Part shown: in pieces, positions 50,022 to 50,128 of the stretch
How the letters are laid out: each line of letters starts with the position of its first letter
Numbering within the stretch: the first letter of the stretch is position 1
Origin: an uncultured Christensenellaceae bacterium
GTDB taxonomy: Bacteria; Bacillota; Clostridia; Christensenellales; Borkfalkiaceae
Reading direction: 5' to 3'
Length of the DNA: 50,128 bases
Assembly: GCA_910588615.1 (NCBI GenBank)
Contig: CAJUOI010000016.1
Coordinates: 1-50,128, forward strand
The notes under the pieces: generated by a model
What the model was told of the DNA's origin: nothing
The model's input: only the letters and a program-made list of their open reading frames with translations
The model's database searches: none
Translations under genes and position numbers: made by a program

Positions 50022-50128
50022 TTATTTACCTCGCTTTCGTTTATTTGCCGCTTTTCCTATGCCCTTAAATAGTGCGCCTATCGCCTTAAAGGGGAGTAGC
50101 ACAAGCCAAACTATAAACTGTATTATAT
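50022..50128 (-). CDS. 3' end of a gene for a membrane protein with a basic tail (partial)
   Basis: Only the last 34 codons are in the window: IIQFIVWLVLLPFKAIGALF then KGIGKAANKRKRGK and TAA. A hydrophobic helix followed by a Lys/Arg-rich C terminus is the hallmark of filamentous-phage coat proteins, whose tails contact the DNA. It is also common in unrelated small membrane proteins. The next gene starts 2 bases later. Confidence 0.6.
   Translation of the reverse strand, partial: IIQFIVWLVLLPFKAIGALFKGIGKAANKRKRGK

Larger units (their letters stand above)
43913..50128 (-). mobile_element. Inovirus-like integrated element (left boundary inferred, right end outside the window)
   Basis: All recognised protein genes from 44002 to the window end lie on the minus strand. 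They are tightly packed and differ in style from the host: short spacers, 1-, 4- and 8-base overlaps, and no housekeeping functions. Content: IS30-type transposase, HUH Rep, four-TM pI/Zot-like ATPase, a 30-residue TM protein, small unknown proteins, and the end of a basic-tailed membrane protein. Filamentous phages combine a HUH or related Rep, small coat proteins and a pI ATPase, and Spiroplasma plectroviruses carry IS30-type transposases. The left limit is placed after the 30-bp palindrome because the next bases (GTGTTTAAGTTGAATGACAA) look like an IS30-type end. No target duplication can be checked without the right end. Confidence 0.6.

Noticed and set aside
1..50128. tRNA or rRNA genes
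   Set aside because: I saw no cloverleaf with TTCGA-type T-arms and no rRNA signature. A dedicated tRNA and Rfam scan would settle it.

Overview
The window looks like the chromosome of an anaerobic Firmicute of the Clostridia type, probably an uncultured gut lineage. The signs are an electron-bifurcating HydABC [FeFe]-hydrogenase, RNase Y, KhpA, YlxM, a SpoIIIE-type FtsK, strong AGGAGG-type ribosome binding sites, and many promoters with exact 17-base spacing. No rRNA or tRNA gene was seen. This assignment rests on gene content only.

Layout. 1-1.8 kb: two lipoproteins with nearly identical signal peptides, one a chagasin-like protease inhibitor, with a promoter-leader-terminator unit between them. 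1.8-6 kb (minus): hydC-hydB-hydA. 6.4-7.6 kb: a frameshifted lipoprotein fused to an AraC-type remnant. 7.7-12.3 kb: rpsO, pnp, a MazF-type toxin and a cation-efflux transporter read from a leaderless promoter. 12.4-23.3 kb: the conserved plsX-rnc-smc-ftsY ... ylxM-ffh-rpsP-khpA cluster. It is split between ftsY and ylxM by 2.2 kb holding 90-bp palindromic repeats, a GIY-YIG nuclease gene and two Xre-regulator/small-protein modules. 23.5-25.3 kb: a nested inverted-repeat element that looks like a free-standing structured RNA, then a BspA-type leucine-rich-repeat lipoprotein. 25.4-42.8 kb: pepV, ftsK, a 1028-residue Sel1-repeat protein, rimO-pgsA-cinA-recA-nadE, a GH1 glycosidase and rny. 42.8-43.7 kb: a third Xre module and a Cys/Gly/Asn-rich small protein.

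43.9 kb to the window end: an integrated element with all recognised protein genes on the minus strand. It carries an IS30-family transposase, a HUH replication initiator, a four-TM ATPase resembling filamentous-phage pI/Zot, a 30-residue single-TM protein, and the basic C-terminal tail of another membrane protein that could be a coat protein. I read it as an inovirus-like prophage that uses an IS30-type enzyme for integration. It also holds three copies of an 18-bp palindrome, a 24-bp perfect hairpin, an oppositely transcribed candidate sRNA, and a reading frame between the ATPase and rep genes that is closed only by three TAG codons.

How the genes work together: the housekeeping clusters cover membrane lipid synthesis (plsX, pgsA), RNA processing and decay (rnc, pnp, rny, khpA), protein targeting (ftsY, ffh, ylxM), chromosome handling (smc, ftsK, recA) and ribosome parts or modification (rpsO, rpsP, rimO). 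The unusual material lies in the 18.7-20.9 kb insertion, the 23.66-23.87 kb RNA element and the terminal prophage-like element.
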